A stretch of DNA of 64,000 nt from JADKIH01 sp964595205. Lineage in GTDB: Bacteria; Bacteroidota; Bacteroidia; AKYH767-A; 2013-40CM-41-45. Both the position numbers and the translations under genes were made by a program. Where the stretch lies: positions 267,789 to 331,788 of the forward strand of contig CAZQOQ010000003.1 of NCBI GenBank assembly GCA_964595205.1, written 5' to 3'. Below the pieces are notes generated by a model. It did no database searches. It saw nothing but the letters and a program-made list of their open reading frames with translations, and was not told the DNA's origin. Every line of letters starts with the position of its first letter. The stretch's first letter is position 1. This document shows, one piece after another, positions 36,154 to 45,917 of this stretch.

Positions 36154-37755
36154 TCAATTATCCTGCACCAAAATCTTCTTTGTAACCGATCCACACCTGA
36201 TCATATAAATCCCTGACCCTAAAGCCGAAAGATCCATCGTCATAATTTCAGATTTTGCTTTCTCACTTAACACCATTCTTCCTGTCAGGTCATACACTCT
36301 GACTTCCGTATTTAATTTCTTTGAAAACCGAACATTGATCATTCCCGTGGCCGGATTTGGGAACACACTGAACGTCTCCTGATCAGATATCGCAGATATG
36401 CCATTCGTTCCGCATGGATCCAGCGAATCAATTACAACATAATTCTCAGAACGGATAAATCCTCCGTCTCCTCGCGGTACAAACACGTAAATCGTATCCA
36501 TACCTGTAACAGGAACTGTTGAAGTCGTGTCTCCGTTGGACCACAGGTAGGACGAAAATGAGCTGTCCGTTCCAATATAAAATGCCCCGCTGCTGTCGTT
36601 AAAACAATGCAGCGTTGGCTGATTGAGCGACCATGGGAGTGTTTCGAAATTATAAGACCTGTATGTGATCTGAGAATCCGGGAACATGATTTCAAAAATT
36701 TTATTATCACTGCTGTCGACCACATTGAAAACTATTCGATCCGGTGAGAGGTCACCGTAACTAATAAGAAGTTTACCATCCGGTAAAACCTGAGCATTCC
36801 CCTGGGATCTGCTCCAGACTGATGGCCCTTCGGAATGACTCCTTACAATCGTCAATTCCTTATTCACCTCGTCGATGGAATAAATCTTAGCTGATGCCTT
36901 ATGCACCGGAACATTATCTCTTCCATTATCAAAAATTGAAATAGTACCGTCATCATTCCTGCGTATATCATGCTGTGAAAGGAACATATTCGAATCATTT
37001 AAGAAATTAAATTGATTGGCCTTCCCTCCCATTCTCCAGATGATACTGCTGTCAGCCCTGCTGATCTTCGTGACTTCGGAAAAATGACGGAGACTGATCA
37101 TGATGTTTCCATCGTCGTCCATTTCCACCGCATTCACATGTGTCCAGTCTACAAACGTACTGTCGCCCATGAAAAATTCATCCACATCATCGATGTTATA
37201 ATGATCAATTGCATGCCATTCAAAAACGACATTTTTATTTTCGTCGAGTTCCTGGATGATACACGAAACGAGCGTAGCATTCGCACTGCCGGGTGAATTA
37301 TTTCCCATGAATACGAAATGATTACTTAAATCCATCGTCAGGTTTTCATTACCCATCAGAAGATAATGACCATTATTCAGAATCTGAAGATCATGCAGGT
37401 CGTTGCGATATCCCGCACCCTGGATCCAAACGGAATCCACTATGGTAAATGTGCTGTCCATAATGAAGAATTTATTGTTACCCGCATACGACATCTGCCC
37501 GTTTGGCTGAAGCTTAAAATCACCTGCAAAATAACCGCTGAATGGTTTGTAATAAATCACATTTCCTTTGTCGTCCAATATCATCTGGTTCTGATTACCG
37601 GGAGGGAAATTCGGAAATGCCGATATTCTGTATGGGCATAGAAAATAATATCCTTCTGACTCAGGTGTGTATACAGTTACATTGAATTGCGGAGGCTGTG
37701 CAATACCGTAATTCGTCAGTATGAATAATAATGCAGAATATAGAATTTTACGCAT
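36154..37755 (-). CDS. Arylsulfotransferase-like (ASST) secreted protein with T9SS sorting domain
   Basis: A 533-residue exported protein with signal MRKILYSALLFILTNYGIAQ. The body is a beta-propeller with the arylsulfotransferase pattern: NGHYLLMGNE, FEWHAIDHYNIDDVD, DWTHVNAVEMDDDGNIMISLRHFSEVTKI and FLSQHDIRRNDDGTISIFDNG. The conserved His residues of these loops are present, among them the one in DWTHVN and the one in SQHD. A C-terminal T9SS type A domain follows (VFPNPATGMINVRF ... GSGIYMIRCGS). ASST-type enzymes transfer sulphate between phenols; whether this secreted member is active is unknown. Confidence 0.85.
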   Translation of the reverse strand: MRKILYSALLFILTNYGIAQPPQFNVTVYTPESEGYYFLCPYRISAFPNFPPGNQNQMILDDKGNVIYYKPFSGYFAGDFKLQPNGQMSYAGNNKFFIMDSTFTIVDSVWIQGAGYRNDLHDLQILNNGHYLLMGNENLTMDLSNHFVFMGNNSPGSANATLVSCIIQELDENKNVVFEWHAIDHYNIDDVDEFFMGDSTFVDWTHVNAVEMDDDGNIMISLRHFSEVTKISRADSSIIWRMGGKANQFNFLNDSNMFLSQHDIRRNDDGTISIFDNGRDNVPVHKASAKIYSIDEVNKELTIVRSHSEGPSVWSRSQGNAQVLPDGKLLISYGDLSPDRIVFNVVDSSDNKIFEIMFPDSQITYRSYNFETLPWSLNQPTLHCFNDSSGAFYIGTDSSFSSYLWSNGDTTSTVPVTGMDTIYVFVPRGDGGFIRSENYVVIDSLDPCGTNGISAISDQETFSVFPNPATGMINVRFSKKLNTEVRVYDLTGRMVLSEKAKSEIMTMDLSALGSGIYMIRCGSVTKKILVQDN

Positions 37756-37837
37756 GATCGATTTGTTTTGCGCGCAATTTAAACCGAAAATATTTAATGA
37801 AACAAATTTTCATACATTCGTTTATATTTAACTTATT

Positions 37838-39502
37838 ATGAAAAAATATCTACTCCTGGCCCTGGTCTTATTTTACCAGGCTTCAAATGCCCAATGGACA
37901 AGCGATACAACCGTCAACACACTTGTACGGGATACACTCGGAGCCACAGTTCCTGTAGTTGCATCAACCCTCGATGGCTATACATATATTTCCTGGTTTG
38001 AATCTGATGCAGGGAATTACAATCTTCATATGCAGTTTCTCGATACGGCCGGATACAAACAATGGGCGACGGAAGGAATCGTTGTAAGCAGCCTCCCGCA
38101 AAATTCTGCCCTCTTCCGTTACGACCTGAAAGTCGATAACGAGGGCAGCGCTATCGTAGCTTTCCAGGATGAACGCACCGGCGTTCTGAAGGTAGTTGCT
38201 TATAAAATCGGCAGGAACGGCTCAAAACTCTGGGGCACGGATGGTATAGTTCTGATCGACTCTTCCGCAGAGGAAGAACTTGCACCGGTGATCGGAGTCA
38301 CAGGCGGGAACGATGTTGTAATTGCCTGGTCCAGCGATTCGTCTTCTGTTAAATGGATTTCTGCCCAGCGCATCTCTGCTTCCGGCAATATTCAATGGAA
38401 CCAGATTTACAGGATCAGGGATACTATCGGTAACCTGAAATACTCACGCCCGGAACTCTTCGCTTCGGGTGCTGACGACATTCAAATGCTCTTCGTGGAA
38501 GAAAACGGTTCCTTTCCGGGTGTGACTTCCACTCTGTATACCCAACGCATTCACGTGAATGGAAGCAACTTTTTCCCTGCTGCTGTCCAGGTGTCTTCTA
38601 AGACTATTCCTTATTTCATTTTTCCACAACCCGTTCCGGATGATAATGGCGGCTTCTATGTTGCCTTCAACACCTCGAATCCTGTTAATTCCTTTCTCAA
38701 CGACGTATATGTTCAATACGTCGATTACAACGGCAACCTGTGGAATCCGGAAGGGATCGAGGCAGCCAACTCAACCATCAATCATAAACTCACCGCTTCT
38801 TCGTGTTATGTTTCTTCAACAGGAGAATTCTGGGTATTGCTGCAGGTACTCGATGGCGGACAGGGAAGTTCGGGTGCAAGTGTTCAGAAACTGGATGCAT
38901 CAGGAAATGTGCTGCTCGGTGCAGATGCATTGACAATAATACCTGTAGATCCACTCTATTATTTACCCAATACCATAAACAGCACCGGTGATGGTGTGAT
39001 ATTTACCGTTACTTATGGTTCTTTCGGCAACCAGCGCATCAAAGCTATCAAACTCGATTATTCCGGTGTCGCTGTCTGGTCGAATACAAGCGTCTCTATC
39101 TGCGCCGTCAATAGCAATAAAGACGATCTTCAGTCGGGCGAATTTTTCAACAACAATCTTGTCATTGTCTGGCAGGACGACAGGAACGGATCGGGCATCT
39201 TTGCACAAAATATTACCAATAGCGGCCAGACCGGAATTACGACCGGGATCGAAAACCTCTTTGCAGAAAAATCATCAACACTCTTTCCGAATCCCTCTTC
39301 ATATCCAGGATTGTATTTCGGGAATAGCAATGAAAAATTAATCAGCGTTTATACGATTCATGGAATTGAAATACAAAACGTGATTGTGAATCATAAACTT
39401 TCGGTTGATATGACCAACATGGAAAATTATCCGAAAGGAATTTATTTTATTTCTGTTTCTGATCATGACGGCAGGCAAATATTAAAATGGATTAAAGATT
39501 GA
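37838..39502 (+). CDS. Secreted hypothetical protein with T9SS sorting domain
   Basis: A 554-residue exported protein with signal MKKYLLLALVLFYQASNAQ. The body consists of beta-rich repeats such as GSAIVAFQDERTGVLKVVAYKIGRNGSKLWGTDGIVL and DDIQMLFVEENG, i.e. propeller-like blades with a GSKLWGTDGIxxxD signature that I associate with unnamed Bacteroidota surface proteins. The C-terminus (STLFPNPSSYPGLYF ... NYPKGIYFISVSD) is a T9SS type A domain. It diverges from the ASST-like gene and ends at a strong terminator. Function unknown. Confidence 0.83.
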   Translation: MKKYLLLALVLFYQASNAQWTSDTTVNTLVRDTLGATVPVVASTLDGYTYISWFESDAGNYNLHMQFLDTAGYKQWATEGIVVSSLPQNSALFRYDLKVDNEGSAIVAFQDERTGVLKVVAYKIGRNGSKLWGTDGIVLIDSSAEEELAPVIGVTGGNDVVIAWSSDSSSVKWISAQRISASGNIQWNQIYRIRDTIGNLKYSRPELFASGADDIQMLFVEENGSFPGVTSTLYTQRIHVNGSNFFPAAVQVSSKTIPYFIFPQPVPDDNGGFYVAFNTSNPVNSFLNDVYVQYVDYNGNLWNPEGIEAANSTINHKLTASSCYVSSTGEFWVLLQVLDGGQGSSGASVQKLDASGNVLLGADALTIIPVDPLYYLPNTINSTGDGVIFTVTYGSFGNQRIKAIKLDYSGVAVWSNTSVSICAVNSNKDDLQSGEFFNNNLVIVWQDDRNGSGIFAQNITNSGQTGITTGIENLFAEKSSTLFPNPSSYPGLYFGNSNEKLISVYTIHGIEIQNVIVNHKLSVDMTNMENYPKGIYFISVSDHDGRQILKWIKD

Positions 39503-39530
39503 GTCGTCTAAATCCGTGATATCAAAAAAA

Positions 39531-39562
39531 AACCGAAATGGGAAAATCCATTTCGGTTTTTT
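39531..39562. terminator. Bidirectional Rho-independent terminator
   Basis: AACCGAAATGG pairs with CCATTTCGGTT (11-bp stem, 6-nt loop), with A-rich sequence before and T-rich sequence after. It lies between a plus-strand gene and the convergent dockerin fragment. Confidence 0.85.
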
Positions 39563-39580
39563 GTTTAATGTAATTAACCG

Positions 39581-40423
39581 TTAAGGAATCGATGCTCCGA
39601 CGCCGTTTTGGATATTTGGATCAAGTACGAGGAAGTCAGATCCGTCCACTGCACCGTCGCCGTTCAGATCTCCAATCGCATATCCTCCGTCACCATTCTG
39701 AATCGAAGGATCGAGTTCGAGGAAATCGGATCCGTCTACTGCACCATCATGATTGATATCGCCCGTGAATATTGCGAAGTTTCCATCACCCAGATCTGCC
39801 TGGTTTGCATTGAATGCCTGGGCAGCAGCCGTCGAGAAATTGTAAGTCGTAATTGCTGAGAACAATACCGGTGCTGCGCTCCATGTTTCCACGCTGTTGC
39901 GATGCAACACTCTCAGGTAATATGAATTTCCGGCGGCTACCGGCGGATTGAATGTCACGTTGATCGAACCGTTGGTTTTTAATATGCCGGTCTTTTCCTG
40001 TATCATTCCAAAAGGAGAGGTCGCATCCATCACCGCAATTCTTACAGTATCTGCATCTGTTGCTGTCGCTCCCGGTATTCCATCAATGAATAGCGTACCT
40101 GCGCCGCCAGTCTCCATCAATCCACCACCTGAATAATAACCCTGTAAGTAAATGTTTGAATTAAGGGTTACGTCGCAAATCTGATTATGGTAAATGCCGG
40201 TATTAGAATCACAACCATCGGCGGTACAAGGATCGCCGTCATCAACATTCACCGGGAAATGGAATGGCGTACCGGAGAATGAATCGCATCCGTCAACCGT
40301 GCAGACATTTCCATCATCAATCGTGGCGGTAACGGTTGTTGTTGCAGATGAGGAACAACCGTTGCTTGATACTGTTACCGTATAAGTTGTGGTCGAATTG
40401 ACTCCTGTTGCAACCGTCAGAAT
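39581..40423 (-). pseudogene. 5'-truncated secreted protein with dockerin-type repeats, abutting mutS
   Basis: An open frame on the minus strand from the mutS stop (40426-40424) to 39581, about 280 codons, with no ATG start; the first GTG is near 40252. The upstream part repeats DDGNVCTVDGCDSFSGTP and DDGDPCTADGCDSNTG (calcium-type loops). A beta-sandwich-like section follows, then two dockerin-type repeats, GDINHDGAVDGSDFLELDP and GDLNGDGAVDGSDFLVLDP. The segment has neither a signal peptide nor an initiation region, so it is the back half of a larger surface protein. The frame continues in phase with mutS across its stop, and an EcoRI site lies at the junction. Confidence 0.7.
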
Positions 40424-43036
40424 TCATTTTTCTCCCAGAATTTTTTTTATTTCCAAAAGCTTGTTTAATGCCTGAACCGGCGTAAGATGATCTATATCCG
40501 TATTCACAATTTCTTCTTTTATCTGGGCTAAAACCGGATCGTCAAGCTGAAAAAAACTCAGTTGCATCTTCTCATCACTCTCTGCTTTTATTTTCACTCT
40601 GCCGCTCCTGCTCGACTCCAGCTGGTGAAGCATCTCCTTTGCGCGATGTATCACCTTCGCCGGTATACCAGCCATTTTGGCCACATGAATTCCAAAAGAA
40701 TGTTCACTCCCGCCTCGTTCAAGTTTTCTCAGAAAAATAACATTGTTGGAAACCTCTTTTACCGCCACATGAAAATTTTGTATGCGCGACATGCTTCCTG
40801 ACATCTCATTCAATTCATGATAATGCGTTGCGAAAAGCGTCTTGGGCCGAAAATGCGAATGATCATGCAGGTATTCTGCAATCGACCATGCAATGCTTAT
40901 CCCGTCATAGGTTGCAGTGCCGCGCCCGATTTCGTCAAGCAGTATCAGGCTGCGTTCGGAAATGTTATGAAGTATGCTGGCCGTTTCATTCATCTCAACC
41001 ATAAACGTAGACTCACCGGAAGAAATATTGTCGCTCGCTCCCACCCTCGTAAATATTTTATCGACGATGCCTATGTCGGCTGCTGCTGCTGGAACGAAAC
41101 TGCCCGTTTGTGCGAGTAACACAATGAGTGCGGTTTGCCTCAGTAGGGCCGATTTGCCCGACATGTTCGGACCGGTGATCATCATGATCTGCTGCGTTTC
41201 CGGATCCAGGTAGATGTCGTTTGCAACATACTTTTCTCCCTGGATAAGCTGCTTCTCGATCACGGGGTGGCGACCGCTCTTAATATCGATAATTTTAGTG
41301 TCATTTACTCCAGGTCGTACATATTCATTCCGGGCAGCAGTCACTGAAAATGAGAAAAGACAATCCAGACGCGCAATCAGCGTCGCATTCAGCTGTATTG
41401 GCTGCACGTATTCAATGATGCCCTGTACCAGGTCAGTAAATAGTCTTTCTTCAAGCACTGCAATTTTTTCCTCTGCGCCGAGAATTTTTTCTTCGTATTG
41501 CTTGAGTTCTTCGGTTATGTACCGCTCCGCATTGGTAAGCGTTTGTTTGCGCGTCCATTCAGGCGGGACTTTTTCCCGGTGTGTATTTGTGACTTCGATG
41601 TAATAGCCAAATACATTGTTGAACCCTACCTTCAGTGAACTGATCCCTGTGCGCTCGGCTTCCCGTTGCTGCATCTTCAGCAGATAATCTTTCCCGTGAT
41701 AGGCAATGTTTCTCAGTTCGTCGAGCTCGGCATTGAAGCCGTCGTTGATCACCCCGCCCTTGTTGACTGTGGCAGGCGCTTCGGGATGAAGTTCTCGGGT
41801 GATGCGGTCTTTTATCAGCGAACAGGTATTCATCTTGTCGGCCAGTGTACGGATTGAGTTATTCTCTGAATTCAGACAGCGTTCCCGGATGAGTTGAACC
41901 ATTTCAAGTGAACGCCTCAGTTGCAGGACTTCCCGCGGTGAAATCTTCCCAAGTGCGGCCTTGGAAATAAGGCGCTCAAGATCGCCGGTCTGCTTCAAAT
42001 GAGTGGCAATGATTTCCGAAAACTCCTGGTGATGCAAAAAATAATTTACTGCTTCCTGCCTTTCCACAATCGAAGCAACGTCTTTCAACGGCAAAAGCAG
42101 CCATCGCCTGAGCATCCGGCCTCCCATAGGAGTGATGGTCTGATCGATAATATCCACGAGTGAAACGCCCTTTTCATTGGATGGAGAAACGAGTTCGAGA
42201 TTCCGGATCGTAAACTTATCGAGCCATACATACTTGTCTTCATCGATTCTTGAAATCCCGTTTACATGCTTCAACTGCTCCTGCCTGGTATCGGAAATAT
42301 AATGCAATGCGGCTCCGGCTGCAATAATTGCTGCATGCATGTTCTCAATCCCGAAACCCTTGAGCGATGCTGTACCGAAATGTTTTAACAATGCATTGCG
42401 GGAATAATCTTCCTGGAACACCCATTCGTCGAGGGTGAAATGGTAATAACGCCGGGAAAACTGCTCGTCGAATTCTTTCTTTCTGGCTTTACTGAAAATA
42501 ATCTCTCCGGGGTTGAAATTCTGTAACAGCTTGTCGACATAGGTTAATGAACCTTCAGCCACTAAAAACTCGCCGGTGCTGATGTCGATAAAGGCAAGGC
42601 CATAAATTTTACCGTCGCTATGAATACTTGCCAGGAAATTATTTTTCTTATGATCGAGGATCTTATCGTTGTAGGAAACTCCGGGGCTCACCAGTTCAGT
42701 GACTCCGCGCCTGACGATTTTTTTGGTAAGCTTCGGATCCTCCAGCTGGTCACAGATGGCCACGCGCATGCCTGCACGCACAAGCCTGGGTAAATAAGTA
42801 TCGAGTGAATGATGGGGAAAACCTGCCAGCTCTATATATGCGGCGCTGCCATTTGCCCGACGGGTCAGTACGATGCCGAGTACGGATGATGATCGAACGG
42901 CATCTTCTCCGAACGTCTCATAAAAATCACCGACTCTGAATAACAATAATGCATCAGGATACTTCGCCTTGATCGAATAATATTGCTTCATCAATGGCGT
43001 TTCTACTGCTGAGGCGGGTGTGGTTTCCTTTAACAA
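40424..43036 (-). CDS. mutS: DNA mismatch repair protein MutS
   Basis: An 870-residue mismatch-binding ATPase that recognises mispairs and recruits MutL. The N-terminal mismatch domain has LLLFRVGDFYETFGEDA with Phe38 and Glu40 of the GxFYE motif. The C-terminal ATPase has the P-loop GPNMSGKS (622-629), DEIGRGTATYDG and TLFATHYHEL. Length fits the family. The C-terminus LTPVQALNKLLEIKKILG looks natural, so the stop is real. It is followed immediately by a truncated dockerin gene. Confidence 0.97.
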   Translation of the reverse strand: MLKETTPASAVETPLMKQYYSIKAKYPDALLLFRVGDFYETFGEDAVRSSSVLGIVLTRRANGSAAYIELAGFPHHSLDTYLPRLVRAGMRVAICDQLEDPKLTKKIVRRGVTELVSPGVSYNDKILDHKKNNFLASIHSDGKIYGLAFIDISTGEFLVAEGSLTYVDKLLQNFNPGEIIFSKARKKEFDEQFSRRYYHFTLDEWVFQEDYSRNALLKHFGTASLKGFGIENMHAAIIAAGAALHYISDTRQEQLKHVNGISRIDEDKYVWLDKFTIRNLELVSPSNEKGVSLVDIIDQTITPMGGRMLRRWLLLPLKDVASIVERQEAVNYFLHHQEFSEIIATHLKQTGDLERLISKAALGKISPREVLQLRRSLEMVQLIRERCLNSENNSIRTLADKMNTCSLIKDRITRELHPEAPATVNKGGVINDGFNAELDELRNIAYHGKDYLLKMQQREAERTGISSLKVGFNNVFGYYIEVTNTHREKVPPEWTRKQTLTNAERYITEELKQYEEKILGAEEKIAVLEERLFTDLVQGIIEYVQPIQLNATLIARLDCLFSFSVTAARNEYVRPGVNDTKIIDIKSGRHPVIEKQLIQGEKYVANDIYLDPETQQIMMITGPNMSGKSALLRQTALIVLLAQTGSFVPAAAADIGIVDKIFTRVGASDNISSGESTFMVEMNETASILHNISERSLILLDEIGRGTATYDGISIAWSIAEYLHDHSHFRPKTLFATHYHELNEMSGSMSRIQNFHVAVKEVSNNVIFLRKLERGGSEHSFGIHVAKMAGIPAKVIHRAKEMLHQLESSRSGRVKIKAESDEKMQLSFFQLDDPVLAQIKEEIVNTDIDHLTPVQALNKLLEIKKILGEK

Positions 43037-43229
43037 TGTTTTGGTTTTTGAGGGATCGTTGTAAGCGGGAGACGATGAATGTGAATCAGATAAATCCTGT
43101 ACTCAACTATTGATTGCCATAATGCCATATCATCTTCGAGAATTTACTAATAATTTCTTTTAACTTGCAATTTATTCATCATTAAACAGATTAACCGTTA
43201 AACGGAAGGCGTCAAACGCTCACCCCTCC

Positions 43230-43763
43230 ATGCGAAAGATACAAAACGCCGAATTAGGCCGGCTGAATGTTGATGATTTTAAACAGGCTCAAAAAAAGCC
43301 ATTTATCATCGTGCTTGACAACGTCAGGAGCATGAATAATATCGGTTCTGTCTTCCGTACAGCCGATGCTTTCAGGTGCCTGTCGGTTATATTATGCGGG
43401 ATTACAGCCGTTCCTCCTCACCGGGAAATTCACAAGACTGCTTTAGGCGCTGAAATATCCGTCGACTGGCTCTATGAAAAGGAAATCGAAGACGCTGTTC
43501 TCCGGTTAAAAAAAGAAGAATATACGATCGCTGCCATCGAACAGATCGAAGGCGCCGTCTCTCTCGATAAATTTTTCCCCCATCCTGAAAAAAAATATGC
43601 CTTCATATTCGGACATGAAATCAACGGCGTGAGTGAACACATTCTCAAACACTGTGATCTGTTTATCGAGATTCCACAGCATGGTACCAAACACTCAGTG
43701 AATATCTCCGTCGCTGCCGGAATTGTTTCCTGGCATTTTATCACGCATCTGAAACAGAACTGA
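43230..43763 (+). CDS. TrmH/SpoU-family RNA 2'-O-methyltransferase
   Basis: A 177-residue SAM-dependent SPOUT methyltransferase. Motif 1 is LDNVRSMNNIGSVFRTADAF, motif 2 FIFGHEINGVSEHIL, and motif 3 EIPQHGTKHSVNISVAAGIV, all three intact. It is a minimal catalytic core without the N-terminal substrate domain, as in TrmL-type proteins. Its target (a tRNA or rRNA ribose) cannot be told from sequence. It is divergent from mutS and ends near a bidirectional terminator. Confidence 0.9.
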   Translation: MRKIQNAELGRLNVDDFKQAQKKPFIIVLDNVRSMNNIGSVFRTADAFRCLSVILCGITAVPPHREIHKTALGAEISVDWLYEKEIEDAVLRLKKEEYTIAAIEQIEGAVSLDKFFPHPEKKYAFIFGHEINGVSEHILKHCDLFIEIPQHGTKHSVNISVAAGIVSWHFITHLKQN

Positions 43764-43811
43764 CCGGACCTGAATCAAAAATTCAGGATCAATACCGATA
43801 CACCGAATGCA

Positions 43812-43840
43812 AAAAAGCCCCCGTCTCCGGAGGCTTTTTA
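43812..43840. terminator. Bidirectional terminator
   Basis: AAAAAGCCCCC pairs with GGAGGCTTTTT (one mismatch) around a 6-nt loop. It serves both the methyltransferase gene and the convergent OmpA-family gene. Confidence 0.75.
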
Positions 43841-43856
43841 ATCATTGATCATCCAG

Positions 43857-45818
43857 TTAATCTTTTACTTTAATATCAACACGCCTGTTCAACTGCGCTG
43901 AGCCCTTCACCGACGAATCGACGGCTCCCAGGGTCATGACCGTAAAACGGTTTACATCGAGATGATAATTGTTGACAAGGTGCTTCACTACGGCTTCGGC
44001 CCTTTTCTTTCCAAGTGCAATATTGTATTTCAGTCCACCGCTGCCATCGCAAATTCCAATGACGTTGAAATTGACAGTTGGATTGTTCTGCATCACCAGT
44101 GCAATATACTCCAGCGTCTTAAACTGTCTCTCCCCGATCTTCGTGTCATCAACAGTAAAATAAATCGAAGGCAGGTCGTTATAGTTATTAAGAAGTGTGG
44201 TGTCTATTCCTGCAGGTGCATTCAATTTTGTGGTACCGGTCGAAGCATTACCGGAGACCGGTGGTGTCACCACAGGAGGATTTACAGGAGACTGCTGTTG
44301 CTGATTTGCAGGCGTGGATTTAACCGTGTCTTTTACGGCAGTGGCATTCGACTGCTCTGAAGGCGCGTATTTATTCTCTGTAGACGGTACCTGCTGGGGA
44401 TACATCTGTATCCTGGACCGGTAAATTGAATCGGCAACCGTGGATCGTTCAGGTGAAAGATATTTAGCTCTTACTGCCGAGTCGGAAATCACTTCCGGCG
44501 AAACCATCACAATCCTGGATTTGGAAATGCTGTCTATAGGTTTGCCCGACTCAATCATATCCGGCACATATTGCACAACAGTATCCTTTTTGGTTTCTGT
44601 CTGAATGATGATTACTCCGGATTTTGAAACGCTGTCGTTTCCCTGAACAGGCACGACTTCTTCTCCCTTTAAAGTCGATGCATTATCGACCGGCTTATCA
44701 TCGTTTTTTATAGCCGGAACCGGAACTACAGCAATGCCCGCAGGTGAAGTGCTGTTCTGTATTGCTGGATTTGTATTGTTTTCGGTTTGCGTTCCCGGAG
44801 AGGCAGCTTGCTGACTTACGTTTCCTGTTTTCTCGGGCATGACCTGAGCCGGGTTTGCATTGATCTCAGCAGGTGGTTTTGAATGAACATTTCCGCCTGA
44901 TTCATTTTTTACATTTAACACTGAAGTTCCGTCGCCATAAACCCTGTTCCCGATGGGCGTTTCAGGTTCGCGGTCGTTGATGTCGGGTACACCATCCTTG
45001 TCAGTATCATTGGAAAGCTGGATTATTTTAGCCTTCAACTCATTCAGGTCGTCGTAAACTATTTCCATCGGATTCACCCACTCCAGTACCTCCCGTTGTT
45101 TTCCGAGATGATAAATTGCTCCCACGCCGAAATAGGAAAAATTATCATGTGAGGATAATAACTTATAAAAACCGTCAAGCTTATCCGAATTCGTTGCACG
45201 ATAACTATATTCCGCATTGATGGACACCTTGTCAGACACACGGTATTTTAATCCGACTCCCAGGGGTATAACGATGTTTGTCGTGGAACTGTAGTCCATC
45301 GTTACAAGAGGCTGAGTGTATTGGGAATAAACGCCGGTCAACGGTACATGACCCCCGTCTGTATAAACCGTCGGTGAAAAGTGAATGATTCCAAATCCAA
45401 TCGAAGCATATCCCGAAAGATTTTTATTCCTGTCTATGAAAGAGAGGTTTCCGAAATTAACGATTGCATTCAGGGTAAGGTCGTAACTGAATGTGGTATT
45501 ATATTGGTAATCGGGTTTAAATTCATCCACGCCGCTGATCGAACCATGAAGAAACCTTGTCTGTAATGCAAATGAGTGTGATAAAAATTTCGTTATGTCG
45601 ATACCGAATGCAAAATCCCTGCTTCCTGATGCTGATATGTCAGTATAAGGATAAGTAATCCCAAAATGGCCACCTAAATCCCATGTATTGTATTCCGATG
45701 ATTTGGGTAAAACGTAATTTCTCCCGAACGATCTTTTTCCATCATTCGGACTTACTGTTTGCGTGCGGGCCCCGTCTATGATGAAAAAAAAGCACAAAAA
45801 AATTGTAATGATCCTCAT
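43857..45818 (-). CDS. OmpA-family outer-membrane protein with thrombospondin-3-like calcium repeat and proline-rich linker
   Basis: A 653-residue protein. After a signal peptide (ends ~ART), an N-terminal beta-barrel (~25-245) is followed by DTDKDGVPDINDREPETPIG, a single calcium-binding type-3 repeat. A long low-complexity linker (~300-530; rich in P, N, Q, T) leads to a C-terminal OmpA domain (IYFTVDDTKIGERQFKTLEYI, GICDGSGGLKYNIALGKKRAEAVVKHL, NRRVDIKV). The OmpA domain binds peptidoglycan and so ties the outer membrane to the wall. A consensus promoter precedes it. Confidence 0.9.
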   Translation of the reverse strand: MRIITIFLCFFFIIDGARTQTVSPNDGKRSFGRNYVLPKSSEYNTWDLGGHFGITYPYTDISASGSRDFAFGIDITKFLSHSFALQTRFLHGSISGVDEFKPDYQYNTTFSYDLTLNAIVNFGNLSFIDRNKNLSGYASIGFGIIHFSPTVYTDGGHVPLTGVYSQYTQPLVTMDYSSTTNIVIPLGVGLKYRVSDKVSINAEYSYRATNSDKLDGFYKLLSSHDNFSYFGVGAIYHLGKQREVLEWVNPMEIVYDDLNELKAKIIQLSNDTDKDGVPDINDREPETPIGNRVYGDGTSVLNVKNESGGNVHSKPPAEINANPAQVMPEKTGNVSQQAASPGTQTENNTNPAIQNSTSPAGIAVVPVPAIKNDDKPVDNASTLKGEEVVPVQGNDSVSKSGVIIIQTETKKDTVVQYVPDMIESGKPIDSISKSRIVMVSPEVISDSAVRAKYLSPERSTVADSIYRSRIQMYPQQVPSTENKYAPSEQSNATAVKDTVKSTPANQQQQSPVNPPVVTPPVSGNASTGTTKLNAPAGIDTTLLNNYNDLPSIYFTVDDTKIGERQFKTLEYIALVMQNNPTVNFNVIGICDGSGGLKYNIALGKKRAEAVVKHLVNNYHLDVNRFTVMTLGAVDSSVKGSAQLNRRVDIKVKD

Positions 45819-45867
45819 TGGCCGGGTTGCTGATTTTTATATTCCTGGATAGATTTAACCGTTCCGG

Positions 45868-45897
45868 CAAAACTAAACAATCAACAATTAAAAGCAA
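45868..45897 (-). promoter_or_regulatory. Full promoter (TTG, 19 bp, TAGTTTTG) of the OmpA-family gene
   Basis: TTG at 45897-45895 and TAGTTTTG at 45875-45868 on the minus strand with exactly 19 bp between. This is a textbook match, giving a leader of about 44 nt. Confidence 0.7.
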
Positions 45898-45917
45898 CAA
45901 AATTTGGTGACATGTTA

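Noticed and set aside
39581..40423. Cellulosome dockerin
   Set aside because: The two dockerin-type repeats are present, but no cohesin or cellulase is nearby, and such repeats are common in unrelated surface proteins.
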